From positions 7,864,616 through 7,928,615 of the forward strand of contig NC_061774.1 of NCBI RefSeq assembly GCF_022458985.1: a stretch of DNA of 64,000 nt. The letters run 5' to 3'. The notes under the pieces were generated by a model. That model had not been told where the DNA came from and searched no databases. It saw nothing but the letters and a program-made list of their open reading frames with translations. How positions within the stretch are numbered: position 1 is the first letter of the stretch; every line of letters starts with the position of its first letter. Positions 1 through 19,597 of this stretch are shown here, in pieces. The stretch comes from Mugil cephalus (Eukaryota; Chordata; Actinopteri; Mugiliformes; Mugilidae). The translations under genes and the position numbers were made by a program.

Positions 1-193
1 ATCCATCTTATCATCTAACTATAGACAAGTAAACAAATTCTAATATGAACATTTTATGACTTAACTGAATTTCTGGTGAATAAAATATGCACTGGGGACA
101 ACTCAGTGATCTCTATTGCTTAGTTCTAGTTTGAAAAATCTGGAAACAGAGTGACATTTGATAGAATTCCCTAAGCATGTGGTCCTTTTCCTA

Positions 194-6481
<6,288 letters not shown>

Positions 6482-7634
6482 GGCAATGGGGATCAGAGTG
6501 CAGAGAAAGGCCTAAAATATCCCAGCTATGACTACTCCAGGTCCTTCTCGGCACAGGCAGACTCAGCTTCAGCCTCACAAAATGGCTTCCCCTGTCGTTC
6601 TGTTTTCTAATCTGGGCAGTCAGTGCTGCGAGAGAGAGACCACGAGCCGAGTTTCAGAGGAGCGCTGTGGCCCAGGTGGGTGCAGCCTCGTCCCTCTCTG
6701 ACACAGAGGCTGGGCCCCGCTGCGCCTGGAGCATCTACACCTGGCAGAGAGAGAGAGACAAAGAGAGAGAGACAGATAAAGGCTAAGGTCAGGAGACATT
6801 AGATCAATTTAATTTCAGTGGCAAGACACAGGTAGTAGCAGACATAGTAGTGGAAAATGTCAGTGTTTATGACACGTAACTAGGCTGTGAAAACCCTTGT
6901 TGGACCTCTGCAGTTTGGGGCTGGAGTTAGCTATCTGGGTTATGACTTGTTTTGATCTTTGACACTGGAAAGCCACAACTTGCTGTGGAAAAATGAGATC
7001 ACTGACGAGCCCTTCACTGACGAGCTCACAAAGCAGAGATATACCGCTATAATATTTTAAACTGTTATCAATAAACTGACCTTCTATAAAAGTTTGGCCT
7101 GCAGCTAAATAAACTGACATCCGCAGTATGGGATTCTAATAATGCTGAAGATGAGCTCTTAAAAATATTCAAATAAACAATCTATGACCATAAAATGCTA
7201 AACTCAAATGCAAGAAGAGTAAAACCATCAATTTCTGGCCTTTTATATAATTATTTACAAAAAAAATACAATAAGTGTATGTTAGTTAATCTTCTTGCTA
7301 TAAACTGATGTTGCAGCAACAACATATGAACGTACAGTTGAGGGGATCTCAGTGCACAGTTTATTCTGATGTAATCTCTGAAGCCTCTCATTTCTAGCTC
7401 GGCCCCTGAATGTGAGACGCCCCTCAGCAAACCACCCTAGATCATAAGGCTCAGGGGGCTGATATTATGATCACATGAGCGGGTGCTGGGGTGGAGACGG
7501 TCTGAGAGAACGCTCCCTCTTCTCACAAACACACACTCGTCTGATGATGCTCTGGAAGCCCCTCTGTGTTGACCCTCAGGGAGTTACTGTGATCACAGGG
7601 GGTGGGGGAGGGAAACTGGTGGTTGTGTACTCGT

Positions 7635-7653
7635 GAGTGTGTGTGTGTGTGTG
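7635..7653. repeat. Short GT microsatellite
   Basis: A short run of GT dinucleotides, about nine units with a leading GTGA. It lies in non-coding DNA. Confidence 0.85.
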
Positions 7654-10050
7654 CTGAGGTGTGTCCCAACAACCCGATACCCACAGGCAGGTTTCGGGGA
7701 TGAAGGATGGGAGGGACTGATTTTAGGTTGAAGAATAAATGGATAAGTAGACCCAGGGGCCACATACCCCCCCACCACACACACCTTCTTCGTTCTCAGA
7801 ACCCAAAGACATGGCAGGAGTAGAAAACTCAGATGGCAACTCTCCACTCACTATCCCTGTTTTCCCACTGCTGCAGGGTGGAGCTTATTTGCTTAGAAAT
7901 GCCTGTGTGACTGAAGAAGTTGCATACCAGACCCCAGTTGTATTTCATAGAGAATGCAACATAAGAGGAGGTGATAGAGAAAGGCTTCAGCAGCTTGTAG
8001 GGCACAAGAGACAAACACATTTTGCAATTTAGTTTATCTTTCTACCAAGCATCCAGACAGAATACTAACATGTGGCCATTGTCTGGAAAGCATCACTCTG
8101 GGAGATAGAAGAGAGGCAAGGAAACTAAATCTGAAGGCTAGTATTTCACTTCAGTCAATCCCTCTTGCTGTCGCTGCTGGGCAGCGTTCATGCCACCTCT
8201 GCCAGAGCTGGACACTGCTGCCATCTGTCTGGAGCTCAGTGTCCCAGTCTTCTTGGCATGTTTGTTTGGAGTACTGTTCATTACCAGACTCGAGGAGAAA
8301 AGATGAAATATATTGCACGAGGCATCCAATTTTAAGAAGATGTATAAATCAAGCAAACAAAAGACAGACAAAAGCAGAACTCCGGGTGGAAACATGTCTG
8401 TCTGCTTAGTGGCTCTAATGAGCTGCTAATTAACCCTCATTTACCTCACTGGCCATTTATAAAGCTATGAGAGTGAACATTTCAGTTTTCAGCCAAGCTA
8501 ATTGGTGAACAAATGATCTGATGGCAAGAAACGATTATTGAATCAACATGAGTAAAAGTAGGTTGACGTAAGCGACGTCCATGTTTCATGTTGCGTCTCT
8601 AATTCTGGTGTTGGTGTTTGTGTGTCGTCTGTTGTCTTCGTATTTAAATGTGTCAGCCTGTGTCAGCGGTTGCATGAGGGTATTTTCTATGTCCCTCTCG
8701 TCAGTGCTTCATTGATCTGGATGGCCCAGTTGGCATGGTGTTAACAGCAGACAGGGATACAAGAGAGCCAGCCATTAGTCAGATGCAGCTCGCACATTAT
8801 CCCACAGCACATGACAACAGCTGCCTTGTCCCGGCACAGGGGCAGGGTTGTAACGGCACTTGCGACCTCATGACGAGGAGAAGAGGAGGAGAACAGAGAA
8901 GGGAGGGGTTTTACTGCGATGTTAGTCAATGCATAATAGTCCACAGAGCAAATAGACTGCCTGTGACTCGTTCTGGGTGGGGCCTCCTCGTTCTAACAGA
9001 CTTCAGTATTTTAGTGTGGTTACCAAGTTGGCACGTCCTGGACCTGTAAATTGTACTGCACAGATATTTAATGGATAGACAGAAAAACTATGTGGAAACC
9101 TTTAACATTTTAAATTTAAATCAACATTAATTGATGTTTTTGGTCTTGACTGGAGGCTGTAAGCACGACTATGGTATATCAGCTCATGCAGTGCAAGGAG
9201 GAAGTTTCTTTTTTTTTTTAATCATAATAAACTGAAATTTTAACATTTAATAAGATACCAATAGTGGCCCATTAGTATGTTTTTAAAGTCTGACATTCTA
9301 CACAGCAGCAACTAATGATTTTTTTTTATTACTGTTTAATTGCATCATTATTTTCTTGATTAATTCACAGGCCGATAAATGGGAAAAATGTCTGTCACAG
9401 TTTTCCCACAGAGTCATTGCTGACCCAAAGATGTTTAATAAGAAGACTAAGAAACCATAAAATTATTTTTGGACTGGTTGCTCGTGAATTTTCATAATTA
9501 AATACGTAATGAAAATAATGCAGATGGAAGATAACCATTAAGACGATGGTATGCTCCATCGTGGACACTGACCACAGTGATGAGATTCTTTATCAATCAA
9601 GTGTCTCCTTGCAATTACGACGCTGTGTTATTTATGGCAGCCTGGTGTGCAGCAGACTGAGGAGGAGTATGAAGCAAACACTGGCCTACTCCACCCCTAC
9701 AGCATGGTGACTGCCAGTCGCAATAACAACCAATTAGAGTCAGGATTCATGAACAAATGGAGCATTCCCAGAAGGCCCCACTTCCCCCGCTTTAGTCTCC
9801 TCAGCTGAGCTCATTGTTGACCATGAAAGGAGGTAATTTAAGCCAATTGAATGACTATGCAATGACTCACACTGCATGTGGCGAAAGCAAACATTGTGAG
9901 ATGCAAGAAAAGGACCAGGCAAACTTTACTTATCAGCCATGTTAGGCTCAGGTTACAAAAATGTAGGTTTCCCCAGGTGACATGATTGTTCGTTCACACC
10001 AGGTGGTAATAATAGAGGTCACAGAACTTAAATAATACCGGTGCTGGTTT

Positions 10051-10056
10051 CAGAGA

Positions 10057-10094
<38 letters not shown>

Positions 10095-10131
10095 GAGAGA
10101 GAGGGAGAGAGGGAGAGGGAGAGGTATTCCT
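10051..10131. repeat. GA-rich microsatellite
   Basis: About 16 uninterrupted GA units followed by impure GGGAGA and AAGGGAGA units. It is purely purine on the plus strand over about 80 bases, so it can form triplex (H-) DNA in principle. Confidence 0.9.
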
Positions 10132-13100
10132 GGTATTTGAAAGCTTTTCCCATACAGGTACACAAAGCACAGATGTGATGTGTACAAACTGAGACAGAAA
10201 TAAATCTCAAATATCTCTGTCTACTCACTAAACACCTGCAACTTTACAAAACTAACAAACAGTGATTGTGTCTCTCATCTCACAGGCTGTGGAGAGATAC
10301 TTCATTGTCAAGACAAAGACATTTTTGCCTTTATGAGTCCAATAAATGTTTAATTTGTGAAGCACTGCTCTGCAAGATGGCAGAAAAGGCATGAGTTTAC
10401 CACCACCATGTTATAAAAAGGTTGTCAACATGCTGTTTTTGCAGGATCCTCTGGGTTCCTGTAAAGGAAATGACTCAGTGATATGAGGCTCAAGCTCATT
10501 CCTGGACCTTTGTGATAGCCCATGTGGGCATCAGAGGATCCTGATCATCATCATTTCTAGACAGCAATATCCCTTAGTCTTGCCCAGTTGTTATTAAACT
10601 AACTACACTTATGAGACAATAGCTCTTAAAGTGCCAAGAAAAATGACTCAAACAGCAGCACAACAGCAGCAGCTTTGTGAAAATGGGACTTTGGGAAAAA
10701 AAAAGGGAAATAAAAATAAAAATAAAGAATTATAGTATGGTCATGGTGCTGAATAAGTGTTTGCTAACTCAACAAACTAAGAGGATAGCAATTAAGGAGT
10801 GCCAGACAAAAGATTTAGACGTGGTTTTCATCACCACTACAACTTTAAGTCAGCCACCTAAAAACTGTTTTGTATACAGTATTTTCTGTGCATTCTACAT
10901 TTACCACCCAGCATTGCGCAATGTGCCATGCCTCACCACAGTTCAAACTCCAACTCAACGTCACTGAGCTGAATAAAAGAGCGCCTTCACCGCAATCCAG
11001 AGGCTACACCATGCGTATGGTGATAAAATGGCAGGAGCGGGCACAGAGGCGGGCTTAGATGCTGGCTAACAGCGTGCAGCTGCAGAGCACAAGGTATCAG
11101 AAACGCAGACAGCACCGCGTCTGAGCCAGAACTCACTGTGTCCGTATTATACTAGGAGACATTTGACTGTACCACGCCAATGAAGACTGAGAGAAAAACG
11201 TCACCTCGAGCACAAGGCATTCAGAAAGAGAATGGAATTTAATCTCATCTCCTGCGAACCTTGTACTTTTCCATTCAGGCTTCAGGCCCTGGTAGAAGGG
11301 CCAGTGGCTTACTGTGACAATAGTTGTTTGTGCCAACTAACACGCCATTAGGTATAACATTGAGCTTTTTATTGACTTGGACATTTGCTTTAGAGGGCTG
11401 ATATGTTAATGAGACCAGGGATAAAACCTTAGTAATGCCTCTGGAGGCTGTAGAAATGTCCTCCATAGACTAGATTCCACATCTCTTTTAATCACATATC
11501 CACGCCAGTCTGTAACAGTCTTGTTTCCTTTTGACATTTTACAAATGTTCTCTCTCTCGCAGCACTCGTCCGATATGTGCTTCATCACAGCACGGCATAC
11601 TAGACTTTCTTGTTCATGGCAGACAAGAGAAATAATGTGAACCAGAAATAGCAGGGAGATTTTTTTAAAACCTGGTAGAAAGAGAAAAAAAAAACACCCA
11701 CAAACTGACCTGTGAATTTTGAGCTCACAGGAACAGCATCACTAAGCAGCGGGTTTTCTGCTGCTTCCTGTCTGTTAAACCACACTCAGAAGAAAATTTC
11801 TTTCTCTGTGTAAGAGCGGAAAGTTCTCTACTCCCCCTCCTTCCTTCTCAAGCTACAAGCTATTACTCTCGTAGATATGAGTCTCGTCACACAGGTAGCA
11901 TTTCCTACATGAATGATATAGCTACTAGAAATATCTGCCAGACTGACGTAAAACACAAAAATGTTTTTAGTTTTTGGACAATGACTTTGCCTCATCACAA
12001 AATATATGCATACACTACCAGTCAACACTTGACTGATAGCGTATCTAAGTGTGATGAGTCAAAATGAACTCAACTACTCAAAACTCATGTCACAAATATA
12101 ATATACTAAAAATGTAACAAGCCTATGACCAACTTGTCAAACATGATCCACAAATGAGACATCATTAGATTTTGTTGAAAATTCTGACATTTCAAGCCTG
12201 CTACTCTCGGGGCTGTTTAAGGGCGGTGATGGTGAAGTCAAAAGATCGTAATGGGGCTCGCAAAGCCACACCTGCCATTTGCAGACATCTCTTCCCCACA
12301 ATGCTGACAGGCTTGCAAAAACACTCCTAACCCCCACCCCTACACACAGACACTAAGGCACACATCCCTAACTTGGCCCCGAAAGTTGGTTTTACACAAA
12401 TTCTCAGAAGACACTATAAAGTTCCTGTCACACGGTGTTCACTTATAGGTCAGAAAGCAAGGCGAGTATATCAGTATACAGACGCGACGCGTGTGCAACT
12501 ACAGCAAACTTTTTTATGAGCTGCTCAGATCAACAGCCCTGAAGCCAGAGCCATTCATTGACAGTGTGAAAATATTCTGCTCTCTTTCTGCTCAGCTTAA
12601 TTTGTACAAATATTATTCTACAGTTGTACACATACAAATCTAAATCACAATAAATCCTTAAAACAAAACAAGTGTCTTTACACACTATCAGATGTTTAAT
12701 GAATCTTAAAGCACGTCGGAGAACAAATTCCTTGCGTGTAAAACTATGTTTTAATGTTAACAGATGCAGCACTTTGGTAAAAACTACCACGAGTGGCCTA
12801 TTTCTATTATGTGGCAAGAGGCCACATGTCACGGATAGGAAGAACCAGTTAAGTTGTGAAAACAGGACAGGAAATTGCAGCTAAGTTTTAGAAAAGACAA
12901 CTGCACCCTGGAACTTCACAGTCAGATGTGATGATAAAGGCAGTTAGAATTTTAATAGAAGGATCTGCACGTTGTCAGTTAGACTGGTTTAGCAATACGC
13001 AAACGCACTGGGGTTAATGACACCTTCTCAAAAGACGTAGCTTCTCAAGGCAATGTCAGCAGTTAAGTTAAAATTAATCTGACACCTGATCCTTCAGCTG

Positions 13101-16100
13101 ATAAGACATTGGTGGTGTCTGACGTTTTAACATGTAATCACTGCTAGAAATAAGGTGAAGCTAGCATCTTAAATGTTTTCTGTTTTACTCACTGAACAAG
13201 AGCTGACTTGAAGTGTTGATAAGATTTATTAGTATTAGTAGTGCGCTGCAGGCATTTACCAACCAGAGCTGACCATGGTAATACAGATATTTTCACACTT
13301 TTGGCAAAGCCTGTGTGTTCTTGTCGACATTAACAATGGATTTTCCACTAAATAATTTCATTATTTACACCTATGGTATGTCAGATTGACTCGTGGGAAA
13401 ACTGTTGATCCAATCCTTTCCGCTTCAAGGTTTAATTTTCATAATTATTTAACTTGACGTGTACTGGCAAGGACACATCATTGGCTAAAAAACAAATGGC
13501 ACTTTGAGCTGATTAGTGTTGCTTCAGATCTGGTTGAAGATGGCCTCAGCCAGAGCTAGTATGTGCAGTATGTGTGCAAGACAGTGCTTGTACAAATGTC
13601 AAGTACTCATTGTTTATAATAGATTTAATAGGTAAATGTGGTCATTGGTGGGACAAAGATATCTTGATGTGGTTCATATGACTGAAGGCGTGCATGAGTC
13701 CAGTCTGAAGTACCTTGTTTACCACGACCCATTTAAGATCATGCACGATTAACTCCCTAATCAAATAACATGATCTATCCAGCACAAGTTCGAACAGTAT
13801 GTACAGAATGTATTATTTAGTATATACAGTAAGTAGCATAGCTAGTTTTTGCCTCTCTTGTGTCTCGGCCCAGTCACAGAATTTCAAAATCACAATGATT
13901 ATAATAAACTACCCAAAAGGTGAGGATAATACACAAGCAAGTCTGTGCGTGTGTGTCAGTTGCATTTCACTGCCCTTCAGATTCTTTTCTTGTAGACATA
14001 TTTGAAATGTTTCATCCTGACTCCCCGACTCTGCTGTTGTTTTGGCTGCTGTGTGGGAGCCACTTGATGCATGACTACACTGGAAAAACTAAATTCTCTT
14101 TTTTTTATTCAAGAAGCACAAGAACTGCCACGTGCATTAGATGTAGTAGATATGTACAGAAGCCTGGTGCATTCATTGTAAAAGGAAAAAATAACATTGA
14201 ACAAACGTCATAAGTTTTCCAAAAAGTATCCTGTTTAATTCCCACCATAAAGTGATTCTAAAAACAGTATAGCACTACAGCACTACTGTACCTGCTTCTT
14301 CACACGCCCATCTCTGATGTGTTTACATTCATACCAATACTAACATGTCACAGCAAAGAAATACTGGGAGTAGAGAGAGAGGATATCGTACCAAGAAAAA
14401 TACCAGCAGCATATCCTCCACCAAGCTTGAATAAAAACAAGACAAAGGATGACATCCTTGATTCTTTCTAAAACTATAAACCACAATCATAGCAGCCATC
14501 CGATTATGTAACATCCCAAAACAGCTTATTATCTCAAAGGGAGAAATTCCATTTGCTGCTTATATGCGATGTGAACCATGCCAAGTTTTCCACACGGCCT
14601 TGCAGCATACTGAAAGGTACGTGTTCAGATGAAGCAGAGAAATCTAAGGGGTATGAGTCTGAGTCAAGGCTGAACAGGGGACCCGGCTGTTACAGAGGAG
14701 GCTGCATACCAAACAGGTCTGGACACAAGCAGGCTGATGTGTCCACCCATAGTCAGGCATGTAGCAATACGCAACAAGCAACACATCTTTAGCTGTATCA
14801 TGTTCCTCTGTCTTGTCATGCTCTTTGGGTCAGGCTCTTCTGAAAAGAATACTCTGACATTTTGTGAATTCTGTGAAAGAGTTAGATGAGTGGAAACCAC
14901 ACACAGATCTGCAGTTAAATGTACAATTAAAATCAGCACTTTCCTTGATTTAGGATGAAGACTGGATGTGAGAGGAGATTCATTGCCTGGTTATGGTCAA
15001 AGGTACAGTCAACCTTAAAACTGAATCTTGTTTTCACACGTTTTTTTGTCCAAATTCAAAAACAAGCACTAACATGTTAATTACAGAGTTTTAGAAGTGG
15101 ATTTGTGACCTCTGGGCAGAGCTAGACTAGGTGTTCCCTGTTCCTGTTTCTATGCTGAGGTGAGATAACTGTCTCCTGGCTGTAACCTCACATTTAGCCC
15201 ACAGGCGAGAGAATTGTGTCAGTCTGCAGATGGCAAATGAAAATATTTCCCAAATGATTCCTTCACATGTGCCGTCAAACGTAGTTTTCTGAAGTAGCAG
15301 CAACAAAGAGAGTCAGATATTCCTTTTTTGAGTGCATTTATAATAATGTTTCCCTGTTGTAAAGGTTAAAACACAGTGAAACATGCAAATTGGCAGCTTT
15401 AGCAAAGCTGTTCTTGAGATGTCTACAGATCATACTTTGGTTTAACAGCTAATAACAGTAAATCAGCTCTTCCCATCTGATCCCCCGTAAAGCCTCGCAG
15501 ATAGGACCACTCACACTGAGACAGCTTAGCCCCTTCAAGACAGCTTATCTGATTTCACACAATTGGATACTGGGTCAGTGTGGTGTTATATATCACTGGC
15601 CAATGTTTCTATCTAATCTTGAAGCCAGTAAACGTGTGCCCTATTCCTGGATATGAGGACAGAAGTGCAAAGTCATTACATTTCAAGATGCCATACTTCA
15701 AATGCGGAGAGGGAAAAAAAAAACTGTTAAGCAATGTAACTGGACGAACACGCCTAAGCTACAAATCGTGATGTCATGGCAAATGTTTGGACTGCATGCT
15801 TTAGGTATTACCGCATCACTTGTGCTTCCGACGCTTGAGCTTGTTATCTTGACATATTTACTCCAGCACTAATAATATTAAAATGAAGATTACTTACTAA
15901 TACGAACACATTTCATTTAGTTTGTGTATTCCAGCTGCTACGAGCATCAATCAAGGACTCACTCTGTGTATTTGGAGAAGTGTTTGGATTTGTGCAGGAA
16001 GCAGAGGAACAGCCCGTTCGGGCAGGTCAATATTTGAGAATGCCTTATGAAATACACTTGTTTATGGTAGTCAGGCGATGAGGAAGGTGCAGCGTGGGGG

Positions 16101-16735
16101 CAGGAGATGAGGACAATAAACTACCTGGTTAAAGGGGACAGACGTGCTCAACATGGGTATATGTAACAAAATATTTACACTGTGTCATTGTTTAACCATA
16201 TTAGGGACCGGTAATAATAACGCCAGAAGATAAGTATATTAGTTTTATGAATTTGGCTCTGACTATAGATTTTTCTGAAAGATACATATATAGCATACAT
16301 TTCTTATGTAAACAGACAACCTTCACTTCAATAGTACTTTGAATAAAGAGCCCTGACTATCAGTCTCCCGAGGGGCTGGGTTTATGTTGTTCTGACGAGA
16401 ATCACAATGCAAAAACGCAAAGGTAAACAAGGAGTGGCGGTTGCTTAGAAACATGCAGAGAGAGAGGGCTTGTAAAGTAGGCTCTGTGCACGAGAAAGAG
16501 AGAGCAGGTGGGCCTCATCCAGCTCAGCATAGGCCCAGTGCATTTGTAAGGACACATGTTGAAAACCAAGCGTAACAAGCACAAACACACGACTGAATGG
16601 ATTTTCATACCACCTCTACCTGTGTAGTTAACTGCTATTACCAGCTGGAATCATAGATCTGAATTGTTAAGTGTTTTTGAGCAAGCAAGGACATCATGAC
16701 TCACTGAAAATAATTTATATGATCCTATCACCGTC

Positions 16736-16960
16736 ACGGCTCTTAGTACCATTGCTCTGCTAAAGTTACGGGTGTCACAAACAGGGCAGCTGGTGGTCAG
16801 AGAAGCAACTTCAATCCCCACTATGTCCATGGCTGAGGTGCCTTGTGCAAATAACCCCCAAGAAACTGCCCCCGGGCTGCTCCCTGCTCCAAGTCTGTGG
16901 TTTAAATGCAGACAATAAATTCCTTGCATGTGTGTTCAGAAACTGATTTGCTTTGAACAG
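16736..16960. repeat. Degenerate tRNA-derived SINE relic of a common fish type
   Basis: The order of blocks is that of a widespread teleost SINE: GCAACTTCAATCCCC (B-box-like), GAGGTGCCTTGTGCAAA, CCCCCGGGCTGCTCCCTGCTCC, then TTTAAATGCAGACAATAAATT and TGCATGTGTGTTC. I recognise the pattern from fish genomes but cannot give an exact family name without a repeat library. It is diverged and truncated. Confidence 0.6.
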
Positions 16961-16984
16961 CTCGGGTCATTTTAACAATTAAGT

Positions 16985-17215
16985 GAGAGGGACAACAAAG
17001 GGTAAATTTAGGAATATGCTTGTTTGCTTTTTCTTTGGAGAGTTAAGGGAAAATGTCAAGATGCTATAAAACTACAACCAGCAGCTGGCTAGTTCAGTTT
17101 AGCATATAGGCTGGAAACATGGGGAGACCACAATCTTGGCAGCTCTGATTCTCACTAATTAACATATTATCTTGCTTGTCTGACCTCTGAGAACAACAGA
17201 GTAAGGCAAACAACC
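16985..17215. repeat. Relic of a common fish dispersed repeat (TTAGCATAAAGACTGGAAAC type)
   Basis: This directly follows the SINE relic. Landmarks are GGAATATGCTTGTTTGCTTT, GAGAGTTAAGGG, CAGCAGCTGGCTAGTT, TTTAGCATATAGGCTGGAAACATGGGGAG and CACTAATTAACATATTATCTTG. They appear in the same order in many percomorph genomes. Further copies lie near 27.3 kb and 29.1 kb in this window. Confidence 0.55.
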
Positions 17216-19573
17216 TTCTCTAAAGGTACTGTTTTCTGCAGAACAAACAAGATAGAAGACATTTAACAGCAAGCTTCTGTTTCCTTGGGACAGAGATCGC
17301 TGGGAGTTTCTAGTCGTTATGCTCAAACACATGGCAATTTGGTCACTGGTTGTACATCCATTTCATTTCACAGCAACTCTTTTTATAATTCTTGTAAATA
17401 TTGTGTATACAGTATCCTTTGTTTTTTCTATTTTATTATTTTTATTATATATTATGTATGGTGTTGAAAACCTGTACATTGTTGCTCCATCTGTGAAATT
17501 TGCCAGTTTGGCACGAATAAAGCATCCATGTATCCACCTATCTATTGAAACTAAGTTGTTGGTGGCTACAAATATGCAACAGTAATATGTCTCAAAAGGT
17601 TAAACGATTCAATGGGGCAAATTTCTTTTTCATTATTTTTGTAATAAGTGGAGCTCAAATAATAACGTAACAGTGATTAATCAAAAGTCTAAGAAGGACT
17701 TAAAATGTAGTTTCTGATTGGATTTTCACATTTATATAGAAAGCTTCACTCACATGAAGCTCGTTACGTGTGCCCTGGTGTGAAGACTGTGGATGAATGA
17801 TGAACAGAATTGAAAACTGAAAAAGCAAATGTACAAATTGATGTAGTTTGTGTTTTTCATAAATTGTACCCACCGCATGTCATGATCGATTTTCACAAAA
17901 GGGGCACCATCATGCTTGAAAATGTGACTCTCTGAGGCGCACTTTAATCCTAATTAAATTCATGAGAATCTGCTGGAGTCCTTTTACATCTAGTCATTAA
18001 GTATTACACTAACACACAGACAAAGGGTGATGAAAGGCACACGGTGACACGCGAATAGAATGAAAGCAAAATATTAAAAAGAAGGAAAGCTTTCAAGGAA
18101 AAATAAAAAAGCTTTAACTCTGGCCTCCATAACTGAGACCTTTCCACTCAGACAGGAGCTGAGCAGATCATTTGAGTGCTGCAGACATTCTGGGCATGGC
18201 TAGTTTTCCACTGAAGACTCCAGACACAGACACCATTGCAGCTGGGTGTCTGGGACTGCAGCCTTCAAAAACCATGTGAGAAATCAATTTCTCCCTGTGC
18301 TTGGGTCAGAATGCCTCTTTGTACCAAGTGATACTACATTAGAGTCAATATGAAGTTTAAATTAGCGCGAGGGAGTTGGCAGCAGCTAAAACTTATTTCG
18401 CTGTCAGTTTTATGTTCACATGCATCTCACAGCGGGGAGCCTATTTTTGCACCATGTTACCTCATGCAGGGCGGAACCCGTATAATTGGAAAGAAAAACT
18501 TTGCACCATGAATGTGTTTTCAGACCACAGCATTACATAGCGCTAGCAATTTATAGCTGAGAGCTAGCTGTAAGATAGGAAAGATATAAAAGCACCTTAT
18601 TTCTGCATTTACAAAGCCATACGAAGGCATAAGTGACTGTTTCATACGAAGGCAGAGCACAACAGACTGCTGTGATGGAATTTTTTCATGATGCTCTGCA
18701 TGTTGCAACCTAAAGTCAAACCTGTCTCCACCCACACAAGCTCAGTGAGAAACATATGACGGACAAACTTTTACCAAGTTTTCAAGTCAAGTAATTTCTG
18801 CCACATCTGGTATCAAGAGTGAACGTTTTCATTCAAAACATGTATGGGAGGGGAGGTACTTTGCATTCTGAGTTTTTTTAATGGTAATGGAAGAAATATT
18901 CAGATCCTTAACGTGACTGAGAGCCTTATGACCACAGTGATAAAATACTTCATTACAAGTAATGGCCCTCCATTCAAATGAGTTCTCCAGAGGCAGTACA
19001 CTTTATTGCACTGTAAACAGGCATTTTAATGTTGTACCAGATCAACATGTGGTTCATTTGATCAATTTTACTCTCAGCCAAATAGTTTCATTTTCAAGCA
19101 ATGTAATATATTTCATAACCTGATTACTGTTTCTGTGGACATAGTGTTAATCTCAAAGGATAATTAGTAAGTAAAGCTGTCAAATAAAAGTAGTACAGTT
19201 AAACATACACGCCCCTCCCTCTGAAATGTAGTTGATAGAGTAAAGTGTCATACTCAAGTTCCACTATCTTTAACTACGGCAGTTGAGTCGTTGTACGTAT
19301 TTATTTTCCACCACTAAGCATGACGCATTGTGTCGTGGCAAGGCTCAGCAGCCATGTTAAGAGGAGACAGAATCTTTGCCCTGACCAGCGTAGAACATTG
19401 CATAACAGGGAGAGTTTTCAAAAGGTGTTACCTGATATTCCACATATCATCTCTCTGGCGTGCTCTGTTTCTTTCTCTCTCTTTGTCAGACAACATAAAG
19501 CTCTTGTCTTTCACCTATTTCACCCAGGTGGGGTTTTATCAGTCTCAGTCACCTGACAGCCCCTTCTGTGACC

Positions 19574-19597
19574 AAAAAAAAAAAAAAAAAAAAAAAA
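19574..19597. repeat. 24-base A tract
   Basis: An uninterrupted run of 24 A on the plus strand. It could be the tail of an old retroposed copy, but no element is recognisable upstream. Confidence 0.9.

Noticed and set aside
18620-18655. Short direct repeat ATACGAAGGCA
   Set aside because: Only two 11-base copies about 24 bases apart; too little to call an element.
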